DNA from: Artocarpus heterophyllus
Taxonomy: Eukaryota; Streptophyta; Magnoliopsida; Rosales; Moraceae
Direction: 5' to 3'
DNA length: 64,000 nt
Assembly: GCA_025403435.1 (NCBI GenBank)
Contig: CM046331.1
Span: forward strand, 28,500,459 to 28,564,458
The translations under genes and the position numbers were made by a program. The stretch's first letter is position 1; each line of letters begins with the position of its first letter. The notes beneath the pieces were generated by a model. That model ran no database searches and was not told the DNA's origin. It was given only the letters and a program-made list of their open reading frames with translations. Positions 50,429 to 62,824 of the stretch are shown here, one piece after another.

Positions 50429-51598
50429 TGTTTGATGGTCTCAAGTCTTCTACAAGAGAAGCATCATGTTTATGATCTCATGATTAATGATGTTGGTACG
50501 AACACTAAAGTTTATAAGATAAGAAAAATTAAGGAATAAAGATAAAAAGTTAAAGTAAGAAATGAATGTTTATAGGATGCTCGTAATTGAAAGTTCATAA
50601 CCGAGCATAAATGAAACATGCATTTTAATTTTGCTTGTATTCCTTGTTATGAAATATTTTATGAAAAACATTCTGAAAAATATTTTACGTTAAATATTTA
50701 TAAAAAACATTTTATATATACAAGAAAAAGTTTATGAAGAATGTTTATGAAAAACATTTTAAGAGAATGGTTTTTTTATGAGAAAAACTTATAAAGTATG
50801 TTTTAATAATTTGTGAAACTATGTTTAAATTTACTAAGCGAAAGCTCATTAAAAGTTCATTCATGCTGTAGGTAGGCCTATATGTGACTAGTAGGATCAG
50901 TTTAAAGAGCTTGGTGCTGTGGAAGACATATGCAAAGGTTTGAGTACAAATACCACTAAAGAATGTTTCCACTGCTGAAATAAAATGTTTTCCATTATTT
51001 GATATAGTGTTTTTAAAGTTTTAAGAAAACCAAAGATTTAAGAAATGTTTTCAAAGTTTTAAGATATATTCTACAAGATGTTTTATATAATTACAAAGTT
51101 AAATTTTAAGCTATAATTCAGTTAATATTTCTTATTAAGTTTTAAGAAACGATTTGAAATGGTTTTAAAGTCAAGTGTTGAGCAATTTCTCAACTCAAGT
51201 TGCAACAGAAATTGTAACAGCTTTTAAGTATGTTTCAAAGTATGTTAAAAGGAAAAGAAAAGAAAAAAAATATTCAATATTTTTCTTACTAAATAAGCAA
51301 GATTAAGTTCAATAAATGATGTTTAAAAAAGTTAAGTGACGACTTGAAAAGACAAGGCATCACACTTCAACTCTTATTTTGAAACTTCGCGTAACTTTTA
51401 AAATGGTCGTATGCATGTGCAAGTCACATGCCCTTTTGTTCATATTAGTTAAGTAATTTAAATCCTAAAGTTCTTTTAAAAAAATCCCTAAACTTATAGG
51501 GCCTGTTCTTTGTTGTAATGTAGAATCCTTGCTTCTTCTTTTTTTTTTAAATTAAAAACGTAATAGTGTATTTAATTAAATTGAATTGTTTTCTTGTA

Positions 51599-51730
51599 GG
51601 GTGTTTAACAATGTCGGTTGGAACTTATGAGATTAAATTTAAATAATATAAACCTCTCATGTATGACAATATGAAACAAAAGTATATTACAATATAACTT
51701 ATAAGCTCAAACTAAGAATGTCAAACACCT
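51599..51730. repeat. MITE-like element, GTGTTTGG family
   Basis: Left end GGTGTTTAACAATG; right end GAATGTCAAACACCT. The interior has CCTCTCATGTATGACAATAT, matching the family phrase in reverse. Confidence 0.6.
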
Positions 51731-52255
51731 ATTGCTTTGGACTTATAAGGAGGAAACGACAATTCAGTTAGAAACAAAGAAAACGACAACAACTCAAACG
51801 ACATAAAAGTTAAAAACTGAAATGAAAATGCCAACGAGTATAAAGGATGGCGATAAATTATCGACGACATTAGAAAAGGTTACCACTCTAGAAAGACAAC
51901 AACAATCAAGAAAGGACTTTTTTATATAACAACAAATGTGAAACGACAACAAACCTTGGACGACAACTATAAGTTGAATCATAAGCGACGTCAAATTGAA
52001 AAATGAAGTCACACTAGACGATAATATAACTTGGGAAAAATGACATCCAAATAGTATCAATCACAATCAATAAACGACAACTAGATAATGTAAGATAAGG
52101 AATGTGAAAACCAAAATTACTCTTAAACGATATAGAAATTTTTAAAGAGTATAAAACAATATTTAAATGGAAAAAGGACATTAAATAATGAACGGCATGG
52201 AAATTGAAAATGACATAGAAAAGGGACAAGATGTATAAAAAGTAAAATAAAAAAA

Positions 52256-52380
52256 TTGATATAAAAAACGGAGCAAAAAAAATTGACATAAAACATATAA
52301 AGGACGTGATAATATAATAAAATTGATATAAAAAACGGAGCAAACAAAGTGACATAAAACATATAAAGGACGTGATAATG
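52256..52380. repeat. 67-bp tandem duplication
   Basis: Two units beginning TTGATATAAAAAACGGAGCA (52256 and 52323), each ending in ACATATAAAGGACGTGATAA. Very little divergence suggests a recent event. Confidence 0.88.
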
Positions 52381-53803
52381 TATAAGAAGACCTAAAATGG
52401 AAAGCTACAACGATTAAGAAACGACAGCTAAACTAAATTTAAAACAAATGCAAAAGTAGCTAGAAATCTCAAAAACGACATGCAAATGAAAACGAGAATA
52501 AAAAAAAAGTTTGAGTGTGTTTGAAAAATTAGTTAAAACTTAAAAATTATAGTATGTTAGAGTTTTTTTTATAACAAATTTGTGCTTTTCATTGTAGCAT
52601 GTCTCATGCAAAGGTCTTTGTTTATGGTGAAATTTCTATTCCTCTCTAGGAACTTCAACAGCCAAATTGTTGATTTGAGAACTTGTTAGCTTAAATTAAA
52701 TGAAGCCTTTTCTTCCCTCTTAAACATCGGAAGAAAATTGTGAAAACATAACTCCTTGTACATTAACAAAAATCAACTTTGCTTGCATGCATAACTTAAG
52801 GCTAAATTCACGCTTTACTCCATCATAAAAAATATAGAGAACTTATAAAACTCTACGGAGATTAATATGGTATTTAGCAATGTGAGCTAGAATTAAAACT
52901 TTTAGATATTATAATGTAAAATTTTCACATGCTCTAGTGTCAAGAAAAAAATATGCTGCTGTGCAAAACTTTCATACACTATAGTGTTTTTAACTAAAAT
53001 TGGTTCAAACCATTAGTTTTAACTAATGCTCACAAACACTAATTAAATTTCTGCTATTCATAGAATACTGACCCTCAATCTAATCGATAGTATACTTACT
53101 GGATTGGGGCTATTGATTTGTAAGTAACAGAATTTTAATCGGATGAAAACTATTTTCTAAAAATGTATTCGAATCGACAAGGTTTTTTTTTTTTAAGAGA
53201 GAATAAGGAAAATATTAGATTTTTGAAACTTTTTGAAGTAAATATCAAGTTTTTAAAATATTTGTAATAAATTTGAGATTTAAAATATAAAAAACTTGTT
53301 TAATATGTAAATAAGAAATATTTATAGTGTAAACAAGAGAATAAATACATTATTTTATCATAAATCTATTTATTGTGTAAACAAAAATTATTTACACTAT
53401 AAATAAAAAATAAATAAATTACTTATATCATAAGTTTAATATTTATTATAAATATTTTTAGAACTTGCTATTTATTATAATTAATTTAAAAAAAACGACA
53501 TTTCTTGCTATTACTGGAAAAAGAAAAAAAAGACTTACTAGCCAAAGCACCCAGAAAATCCAAACGTCTCCTAATTGGATTGTTTAGCGGACCACAATGA
53601 CACATGAATCTCATCTAACACGGAAGTTGGGCTCCACCTTCATCATGGATTCATACCTACTCCAACATTATTGTTCAGATTCTACTTATAAATGAAAATG
53701 GCATGCAACACCTTCTTAAAACAATAAAATGCATTTCACAATTTTAAAAATTTTATAATTAAATGTATAAATGTAGATATCCTCTGTTCTAAAAGAAGAA
53801 GTA

Positions 53804-53957
53804 ATGTTTGGTTCTAACCAACTTTTTAGTTAAGAACAGTATAAAACTCTCATATGCTACAATAAAAGAAAAAAAATTGCTACAGTGTTAAAGCTCTAAC
53901 ATGTTGCAGTATTTATAGTTATAACCAAATATTTCAACCACTATATCAAACACCCCA
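53804..53957. repeat. MITE-like element, GTGTTTGG family
   Basis: Left end ATGTTTGGTTCTAACCAACT; right end CCACTATATCAAACACCCC. The interior AAAACTCTCATATGCTACAA and AAAGCTCTAACATGTTGCAG are two inverted-orientation copies of the family phrase. Confidence 0.65.
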
Positions 53958-54834
53958 TAAGACATGGAAAATAACACGTTGACCAAATATTCATTTGTAA
54001 TGTGAAAACTATGTTAAAAAAAAAAGCCGCCCAAAATCATTACAATTGGCGCTATCAATTTATCAACCAAATTTATGTTCTTCTTCAATGTTTGTTAGAG
54101 GGAAAATATTCAAGATTCTTCAAAGGAAATAACTTTGTTGTAAGAATGTTCATATTTGGACATTTGCTAGGGATGATTTGTCCTTACTTTTTAAGGTATT
54201 TTGATAAATCCGCCTAGAATTTGGATTTAAATGTTATATGAACTTAAAGCTCTAATATAATGTTCTACTTCCTAACAAAACGTATATTTTGTAATACTTT
54301 TGTCTAAAGCAAGTTGAAGTACGAGAAAATGAAAGGTGATAATTACTAAGGGGGTAAAAGAAAAAAAAAAAAAAAACAAAGAAAGAACAATTCAATTAGA
54401 ACCGATTCAAAACCATGCCTTGTCAAGTATGCGATGTGCCTAATTTCATGTTCGGTTATATTTCACATAAATTAATATCTCTAATTAGTGTTTCTATGTC
54501 CATTTTTTTTAAAAAAGTCTTTCCATGCTTAAGCAAAATATCTAAGCTAAATTTTCGTAAACATTCTAAATTCACCCTTCTCTCTCTATATTTTAATTTG
54601 AAATTCAACAAGTTCCCAATCTTATCCATTTAGTCACTAATATTCAGGATTCAAATGTAAATTTTCCTATTATTTAATTTTTTAAGGTCTATATAACAAA
54701 TCTTAAAAATATGTAGCACTAATAATAAAATATATGATTTACTATACAAATGACAAAAAAATTAATTATTTTCTTCTACTTCCCAATCAAGTCAGATTAT
54801 TTCAATGACCATAGCAATCGTCACAAGTCATCCC

Positions 54835-55330
54835 CTAGTATATTCAATTATAACACCAAAAAAAAAAAAAATCAATTACTGTGGCTACAAAACAATTAAC
54901 CCTTAATTATTTTTTTTAAAAAGTAACTAACTAGAAATTAAAACTTACTTAGCAAAGAAAAAAAAAATTTACTTAAAATTAAAATACATTGGTTTGTCCA
55001 AAAAAATTAAAATACATTAAGAATTATATTAACTTGTAGATCTAAATTTTGAAACAATATACACACATCCAAACATCCTCTAGTATATTCATTAGGAATA
55101 CCAAAAAAAAAAATCAAATAACTTATTACTAGTGCCATAAAGCAATTAAACTCTTAAATAAAACTTTTCCCTTAAAAACTAACTAACTAGAAATTAAAAT
55201 TAGGTTAGCAAACAAAGAAAAAAACTATAAATTGAAATCAAAATATTGCTTTGTAACTTTGTGCCAAAAAAAAAAAAAAAACGAAATACATTGAGAATTC
55301 TTTATTCGTAGATCTAAATTTGAAACAACA
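54835..55330. repeat. 245-bp tandem duplication upstream of Rab3GAP
   Basis: Two diverged units start CTAGTATATTCA (54835 and 55080). Each passes through CAATTAA, a TAACTAACTAGAAATTAAAA phrase, and ends GTAGATCTAAATTT..GAAACAA. The second ends about 240 bp before the Rab3GAP ATG, so it lies in the likely promoter. Confidence 0.8.
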
Positions 55331-55572
55331 TAAACACTTCAAAATTGGATAATATCTTTACAAAGTCAAAAAAATAATTCAAAAGTTGTCTCCGTCTCTG
55401 TCCGACTTACTCCGAGTCCTCTCCAGCTACAAAGGCCAAGCTTCGCGTTCGCTACGTACCAGTCTCTCTCTCTTCTGTGAAAACTCCTCCATTTACGTGT
55501 TTTTTGGTGGAGGATTTGGGAAGCTCAACAGCGCGGCCTTAACTTGCGCACTCCGCAGGGGCGCAGGATATT

Positions 55573-58500
55573 ATGCCCATGGCTATGGAGGCTCCTAACA
55601 ATAACAATAATTCCTTTGTATCCAAAGCGAGGACCGCCTTCCATTCCGCTGCTGCGAAAGCGGAGCGTGTTTTCTCTGACTTCAAGTCCGATCGAGGTCC
55701 GCAATTCTCTCTCTCTCTCTCTCCTTTTTCTCTCTCTAAAATCTTCGCCTTCGATTTCGTTCGCTCGATTTTTTTTTTTTTTTTTTTGGTTTTATGCTAT
55801 TTTTATACCGCGTCGTGACTTTCTGTTTACTTCTCAGGACTTGGATTTTATTCTTCATTTTTTGCGATTTTCAACTTTTATTCGTGGTATTTTGAATGTG
55901 GTTTGAAATGAATGTTTGTGTGATTGTTGAATTGGTTTGAAGATTCGGATAAGCAATCGCCGAAGAATTTGATTAAAGTGAACGGGGATGAATCTTTAAC
56001 TAACGATGGAGAGTCAAAGGTACGCAATTTTTTTTTTTGGGAATTGAGCTTGTATGATCGATTTTCTTAAGCTTCTGGAATTTCTGAAATGTAGAAATTT
56101 TTAAGTCTTTTTGTCTTTGTTTGATTTTCCGAGGAGAAAACAAATATCAACATTATTGTTTTTCAATTATTTTGATTTTCCAGTTATGAACGTAACATAA
56201 CATTTCCAATTTTGAACTTGAGTGGTTTGCTAAATTTCGTTAGAATTTGAACGCTCTTATGAGAAATAGAGACAATTTACTGTTTTATTCATTTTTATTT
56301 TTTTATCACTCACGATTTGAGATGCGTATATTATTTCCATTTTGAAGTTTTGATAATTTGCCTTTTCTTCTTTTACTTAAATTTTGATTTTGTATGAATT
56401 CAATCAGTTGAAGTGGAGACCAGCGCAGATAAAGACAAAGCAGGATTGGCAGGAAAGGCTGAGAAAAATTACACTAGGGAGAAAAGGAGACGAAGAAACT
56501 GAGAAAGTTGATAATTCAACCATGTTTTATGATGAAAACTTGTACTTGCTGAATATGAAAAATGACCAAGAAGCTAAGGTGAGAAACACTGTATTTGTAT
56601 TCGGTGAATTCTTTGTATGCTGGAGCTGTGATTTGCGAGTAAATGGTTAGATAACCAGAAGGTGAGATTTTTACAAAAAGGAAGTGAAAGTACTAGGTGG
56701 AAACTGGTTTTTTATGAGGTAGAACACTCTAAACAAGTCATGGATTTTCTTACTTATGATTTAGTTTTAATTGTTGTAATTGGCGATTGTAATTTGAATT
56801 ATTACGATATTATCAACTATCTGTCCTTTCGCATATATAAATAAGTGCTTTTCTTTTTCTCTAATTGTTATTGACGAATGAAATTTCATAACTTTAGGCT
56901 GCAGAAGCAATTCCCTTGGTAGAAAGCTTAAGCGCTGCAAATAATGGTCTTGTTCCTCCACTATCTGCTCTGAAACAATTGGCCATAGCTGTTGAGTAAG
57001 TTTTTACTCTTGGCATTCTGGCAATTCATCTCCTTAGATATATATAAATACACATGCACACACATGTATGTATTTATTGCTTTCTTTATTGTGTGGTTAA
57101 TTTTTCAAGCAACTCACAAGATCCCAACATGCTTGTAGTCAGGTTGCATATGACCCGCTACTCTAATTTCCATTATTTGGATATTGTTCTGGAATTGAAA
57201 TTATCGTGCCATCCAAAATAATTAGCAGGCTGATAATTATTTTTAGGTGACAAGATTTCAAAAGTAAAATAGAAAAACTTTGACATAGTTACATAGTGTG
57301 TTCTGATATTAAAATAGCCCTATGCATGGATTTGATCTTTCAGATTGTAGATGACGTTTTTAACTTTCTGCCCTGTTAATTTTGAATCTTCATCCAGCGC
57401 TGGAAAGAAGTCCAAGTCAGTGAAAGACTTCTTGGTGTCATCTGGGGGTTCTTCACCCGCCAGAGAGAGAGGAGGTCTGAGTCTCTCAGTGGTGAAGTCA
57501 TTAGTGCTTCGTGATAAGGAAGATAAACTTACATCTGAATTTGGTAGCAATGAGAAGGTTTTATCTTTGATTAAAGCACTGTTTGATGCGGGTAGTGTGT
57601 CTTGTTGGATAAAGTCTTCTGTTTCAATTTATGTGTATTATCCTTTGATGCTTCACTTCATTGATCGACAAGGTTTTTGCAGATGGAAATTTCCTCAAAC
57701 GGAAGATTGGCTCTGGTTCAGAGGCAATTAGCGTGACATCTTTTCCAAGAGACATTCATGGTGCACCTCCTGAAAGCCTCCTTGTAAAGGTAGCTGAAGT
57801 TATTGGGAGCTTCAAAACTGTGCGAAAGATGGTGTTGTTTTGGTGCAGAGTTGTTGCTGAAGTAAGTGGTCTGTGCAAAAATGATTTGTCTGACTCTCTA
57901 GAACTTTTATATTAAATATAATATCTCGTAGTTCTTGCTGTTTTTTTTAATCTGTAGCCATTCATTTTGTGGAAAAAATAGATTTTGTGTCTCTCTATGT
58001 GGGTGACTTTGTTTTCACACAACAGTGGAAATTTTTGGCTATGATACAAAACTCGTCTATGGACTGTCAATTCACAAACTGTGGAAAAAGTTAGATGTGA
58101 TAGAATTGCAGAGGATATGGGCAAATTCGACTACCAGTTTCCAAACGATTCAATACTGTATTGTAGGAGCCAAACAACATCATAGTCACCCTTTATTGTC
58201 ATCCAAACTCTGATTATTTGGGCTTCGTTTATCAAATGAAATACAATGGACCAGTTATTATAGTTGGTTTTGACACTGCATTCCTCATTCTCTTGTGGAT
58301 GCAGCTGAGAAGACTTTGGTCTGAGGAAAAATACATACCCAGCATCCCTCTTGATGAGATTCCAGATCTAAATTCTTGCCTGCTGTATCAACAGCTACAA
58401 GTTATTAATTGTTGTCTTTCACGGAAAAGCCGCCGTGAGATTGCCACTCAGTCATTAGACTTGGTCATAAAGGAAAGCAGTTCAAACTCTGAAGAATCAG

Positions 58501-61458
58501 CTGCTGTCAAAGATGTCATTCCAAGGAGTGCTATATTATATGCTAGAATAAATACTGGGGAACTTGTTCTTCGACTGGGTGCTGATCACCCATCTGGTGA
58601 TCTAACAATGTTGGAAACTGGAGAACCTATGTACTCCCCTGTAACCCAGGTTTGACTAAAAATCTCTACTTTTAGAAGATAACGATGTGTGTTTACTCCT
58701 ATAATGAGATCTTTTGCATCATTATGCAGGAAGGACCTTTACTTACTGAAGATCTTATTAAAGAAACAGAGGAGTTTGTGCTTCGAACTGGGAGGTTTGT
58801 ATTTGAGTTGATCTCGAAACAATCAGTTTTTTTTTTAACAGTTTTCTTCATATTATTTTGCTATTATTTAATGGGGACTCTTTAATCTTGTTTGAGGCTC
58901 TGTGATGATGCTTATATTATAACACCTAAATAAACGTTTGAACCATGTACAGTGTTCCTGTCCTGCATTTTAGTGTTCGGTGCATCTACATCTGTTACAT
59001 GCCTTGTTAAAACAATGAGAGTTCTATTTTATAGCTGCCATTTTCTAGTTTCTACTGTCCATGTGCCAATTATATGTGTGGACGTTTGTCTATATACATA
59101 TGTACACACACACACACAAAGACATATTACTAATATTGTTCTTAATAAATTACCTTTTCTTTTATGGTCAGTGTTGGTGCTGGGTGCTCGCAACTCCTCT
59201 CTGACATGCAGGCTTTCAAGGTTAAGTTATAAATAGAGCTTTCTTATCTTGGAGATTTTTTGGATCCTATTTTTCTCCTAACTAACTCCTTCTCATTGTG
59301 GTTTTCTAGGCTGCAAATCCTGGTTGTATTCTGGAAGATTTTGTTAGGTGGCACTCTCCTCCTGACTGGACAGAAGCTGAGCCAAATGATGAGGTTAAAG
59401 ACCCTTCGGATGATAGTGATGCATTGTCTACAAGAGGTCAATTAAGTACACGAATGCAGAAAGCAGGTATCTACGGAGCCATTCTTATTGCCGTTGGTGC
59501 CATAAAGATGCCCGTAAATTTAAAGGATACCTTTCTAGTTTCTAAAAACAGAAGGACAAATTGAAAAATAATTGAAACTACCGGCTTTACAATAATATTC
59601 CTTGCTGCCATTGGAGCCATAAAGAGTTCCTTAACTCTTAAAGATGAAAAATCCAAATTTTGGAGCCATTTTATTTTTAATAGTGAATGGATTCCATTTT
59701 AAGTAGTAAATTATGCATGTTTTTGCAAGGATATACCATATCGTTTGACTTTTTCCTGAAATACCTTCATGCTTGTAATAGGTAATTTATGGCGTGAGCT
59801 GTGGGAAACAGCGAAACCAGTTCCAGCTGCTAAACAAACACCCCTCTTTGAAGAGGATTTGGCAGTGTAAGTTGCAACGGACAATACTTATCTTTTCTTC
59901 TTAATTTATTATTGGATATATCTTTTGTTTTTAGGTTTTTTGAGAGCCCGTTTGGTTCGAGTATTTGAATGAAGATTTAAATTTTTGTGAGAGAAAATAC
60001 TGTAGCAGAATTATTCGAACCGTGATTCAAACCACGAAACAAACGGGCCCTGATAATTTTGTCGGGATTGATTCTGTAGGGAAGGTATCCTGGACGCTTG
60101 GGAGGACATGCCGGTTTTTGAGCTTTTTCAGCAATTGTTTAGATCGTTAGTAAGTTCATTATCTGTCTTGTTCAGCACGATAACTTTATAAGATATATAT
60201 AAATCAAATGTCGCATGCTGTTATTTTAACGAGTTCTTGTCATAGTAAATTTATTTAGTAACATCAATTTATCCAAGCTGATATTACTTCTAGAATGTTC
60301 TTCTATTGGGAAAATTTGGTTTCCTTTTATTTCGTGCTTGGGGACAGAAGTTTCATATCACTTTCAATATCTACCTTTGAATCATGTCAGTTGAATACTA
60401 GTTTCTTGACTAATCCTTTATCTGATGCATAGGTTGACGGTTAGAAGCTGGCAAACATCACAAATATTGTTGCTTTCATCTTGTTCCACCGCTCGACTTA
60501 TTTTTTAAAAGCACTATACTGACTTTATGTTTTGAAGTTAAAAACTTGTTCTGATGAGATCAATTGGAGCTTGAGACGAGATTTCTTGGGAAAGATTGAA
60601 AATCTTAGGACTATTCCCCATTATACACGCTTGCTTTTCTCAGGAGACTGGAAACTTATGACGAATGAATTGTCTTTAATTGTATTTTTTTTTTTTGGAA
60701 AGTTTGAATCTTGTCAATGGTTGCCATATATGCTAATGATATCTCGTTTTGGAACTTTCAGCTGGGTTTAGGATTTGTTATAGCTGAGGCTATGCTGCCC
60801 GATAACAGTGATTTGTCGAAGTTATTCTATGAGTGCAAAGACTATGTGGCTGCAACTTGTCAATCCAGTATCTTCAGCGAGAAAATTGATGATCTTTGCC
60901 AGGTAGGTTTCAGAACACAGAACTATGTATATGCACGCGTGCACACACTTCTATACGCTTTACAAAACCATTTTGTTCACATTCAACATAAATGCATGCC
61001 CAATCTCGCAATTCAATCAGAGTCCATAAAACATAAGATTGTTGTGTTGAAGCTGATTGACAGTGGACACACGCTGAGAAATAGTGACAAAATTTGTGTG
61101 CTAAAAAATTGTAGTTTCTTTTCTATTATAGGTATATGAAACAGTGGAAGGAATGTTGCTCAATCCTGAGGAAGTTCTGATGAGTATGAAGCAGTCGGAA
61201 GATACAGCAACGACCCCTGCAGGTGAACGGAAACGACTGTTTAAGAGGCTCAACCTCAACTTTGGTGGAAAAGATAGGCACTTCAGAAAACCACCTTCCA
61301 AAGAGCACAAGAACCCAGAAGAGAATCGGAATGGCCAACCATTTTCAAGTTTCTTTGATGGCAAGTCATCATTGTTTTCGAAAAAGCCTCCTAAACCAGG
61401 AAGTATGTCTCCTGCTGAAAAGCCTACTTCGATTGAAAATGGTTGGACAGTGCTTTAG
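55573..61458 (+). CDS. RAB3GAP1: Rab3 GTPase-activating protein catalytic subunit
   Basis: Fourteen exons join in frame at GT/AG sites to 693 residues: 55573-55696, 55943-56019, 56408-56578, 56898-56995, 57398-57591, 57683-57861, 58305-58649, 58730-58794, 59172-59220, 59310-59466, 59782-59866, 60080-60149, 60762-60902, 61132-61458. The family signature is in exon 10, NPGCILEDFVRWHSPPDW (about residues 437-454), in the conserved Rab3-GTPase_cat region, followed by NLWRELWETAKPVPA. The N-terminus (SFVSKARTAFHSAAAKAERV) and a basic, Pro/Lys-rich tail are plant-type. In animals the subunit, with a non-catalytic partner, acts on Rab3 and Rab18 in membrane traffic and autophagy; the plant role is less clear. 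Three in-frame ATGs (55573, 55579, 55585) lie together; 55579 has the best context and 55585 fits the family start best. A MITE sits in intron 11. The closest plant gene I recall is At5g55060. Confidence 0.9.
59944..60050. mobile_element. Tourist-like MITE in Rab3GAP intron 11
   Basis: A 107-bp element has inverted ends GAGCCCGTTTGGTTCG and, reverse complemented at the right, GGGCCCGTTTGTTTCG. It is flanked by TGA on both sides (59941-59943 and 60051-60053). A 3-bp duplication and GGGCC-GTTTGG ends fit PIF/Harbinger (Tourist) MITEs, although TGA is not the usual TWA target. It lies fully within the intron, about 30 bp before the exon 12 acceptor. Confidence 0.75.
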
Positions 61459-61962
61459 GCACATACCCGTTTTGTTTTTGGGTTGTAACATGATTTGTTT
61501 TCTCGCAAATTCGCAATTGTAAATCATTCCTCAAAAAAAAAAAAAAAAAAAAAAAAGAAAAAAAGTCTGGGGGTTCCTATTAGCGCATTTGAACTTCTTG
61601 TCCGATTACAAATGAATGAGAAATTGAAAATGCATTTATTTATTTATTTATTATATTTATTTCCAGCAACACATCTGTTCTGATGTCTACAAAATCGAAA
61701 TGAGAAGCCATACATGAGCTTCTTTTTATTTTTTATTTTTCCAAAACATTGTTGTCCAACTGAATTGGATTCTGTATTTTTCACAATCCGGTAGAAAATG
61801 ATTGAAATCCGACTTTCTTCTTTTTTTCTTTTTCCAAGTACCAAAATAAAAGAGTTCACCAACCAGTTCAGCCATAATGTCGTGTTCAAATTGTTGCCTT
61901 TGAGTCCCTGTTTCTTGGTGCAGATGGCTCCTTTGAACACCTAATCCTTTACAGCTCGTTTC
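61459..61962. other. Convergent 3' region
   Basis: Contains the Rab3GAP 3' UTR, a poly-A run near 61532-61560, and (on the minus strand) the possible 3' UTR of the small gene at 61963. The minus-strand frame reading through 61644-61940 shows no recognisable family. Confidence 0.5.
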
Positions 61963-62347
61963 TCACCTTTCAGCATCATTATCATCTCTGCCCTTCCGAT
62001 CCTTATCCACCTTATCCAATTGAAAATATTTGGAGACGAGATTCGGCACGATGAAATTCGACAGGACGTATAAAACCAGCAGAATTGCACTAACAAAAAA
62101 AAAAAAAAATGTTAAAGCAGCAAAAAGAATCAAAGATTTTCAAGCAATATGGCACTTCGCAAAAATGTAACCTTATCTGAATCAACGTCGATATGTCCGG
62201 GGACTTGGTCACCGGGGAAGTGAGACCTAGAACAAGGTGAGTAGTACTACTACTACCGTGGATGGCCTTGGTCTTGCATTGTAAATAACCAAACTGTTGT
62301 CGCCTTAAAAGTTCATTGCTTGATAGGCATGACAACAGTTTTGGCAT
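61963..62347 (-). CDS. Possible small membrane protein, two exons
   Basis: Exons 62172-62347 and 61963-62089 join (AAG|GTTACA to TGTTAG) into 100 residues and a TGA stop. The N-terminal 50 or so residues are rich in Ser, Thr, Leu and Arg/Lys with almost no acidic residues, like an organelle transit peptide. One hydrophobic span follows (about 58-75, ISAILLVLYVLSNFIV), then a charged tail (DKVDKDRKGRDDNDAER). I do not recognise the family. An upstream in-frame ATG (62428) would add 27 residues; 62347 was chosen for its context (AACAATGCC). Evidence for a gene: consistent splice phase, a clean membrane span after the junction, and a compositional break from the surrounding AT-rich DNA. It could be a chance reading. 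Confidence 0.5.
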
Positions 62348-62824
62348 TGTTTCAAGCTGTTTTCTGTGTTTTAGCTGAGAAGAATAATGCGAATCAAACA
62401 ACGCGAATTGAAGTTGAATCGACCTCATTTTTTTTTTAATAAAAAAAGAAGTCTCAACTCTAGCAGACAAGTTCCGCTTAGCTTTCTCTTAACAGGTTGA
62501 GAACTTTCTCCTAGTTCACTTTTGTTACTTTTGGCTTTTGGATAAAAAAAAAAAAAAAAAAAAGAAGATAAGAGAATCAGATAATGTTTTTGCTAAGATA
62601 TGGAATGTGCACCTTTCAGAGAGCTCCTTCTTGAGCAGAGCTAGTAACTCGTGCGAAATGTTGTGATGTCCAGTTTTCTTTTGGGCCAGGCCGCCAGGGT
62701 TTTAAATCTCTGATTTTGAATTGGTTTAGCCTAATAAGAGCACCAGATCCCCTTGAATCCAGGCCTGTAGCCCAGTAAAACTAATTGTCAGTTTGAGAAC
62801 ATAGTTTGAACAATTTTTTTTTTT
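62348..62824. other. Upstream region of small gene, spacer
   Basis: Includes any promoter of the minus-strand gene, a poly-A run near 62546-62564, and a GC-richer patch near 62680-62700. No other feature was recognised. Confidence 0.45.

Larger units (their letters stand above)
46963..51364 (+). mobile_element. Giant solo LTR (4.4 kb)
   Basis: Begins TGTGACACCCGAACATT and ends AAGGCATCACA, with a perfect 5-bp target duplication CTTCA (46958-46962 and 51365-51369). No protein is encoded and the start sequence does not recur, so this is one LTR and not a whole element. A TATA box near 47948 would set the start of transcription about 1 kb in. The interior is built from several families of short tandem repeats. 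LTRs of this size are known from Tat/Ogre-type Ty3/gypsy elements; that assignment is inferred from length alone. Confidence 0.85.
51370..54834. other. Intergenic, repeat-rich, no gene
   Basis: Holds three GTGTTTGG-family MITEs (51599-51730, about 52870-53040, 53804-53957), an ACGACA-rich low-complexity stretch (about 51750-52480), and a 67-bp tandem duplication (52256-52380). The 113-codon frame on the minus strand at 52014 is Phe/Tyr/Ile-rich low complexity and is not a gene. Confidence 0.6.

Noticed and set aside
55386..55598. Upstream open frame overlapping the Rab3GAP start
   Set aside because: It begins at TTG, not ATG, so it is not a credible upstream ORF.
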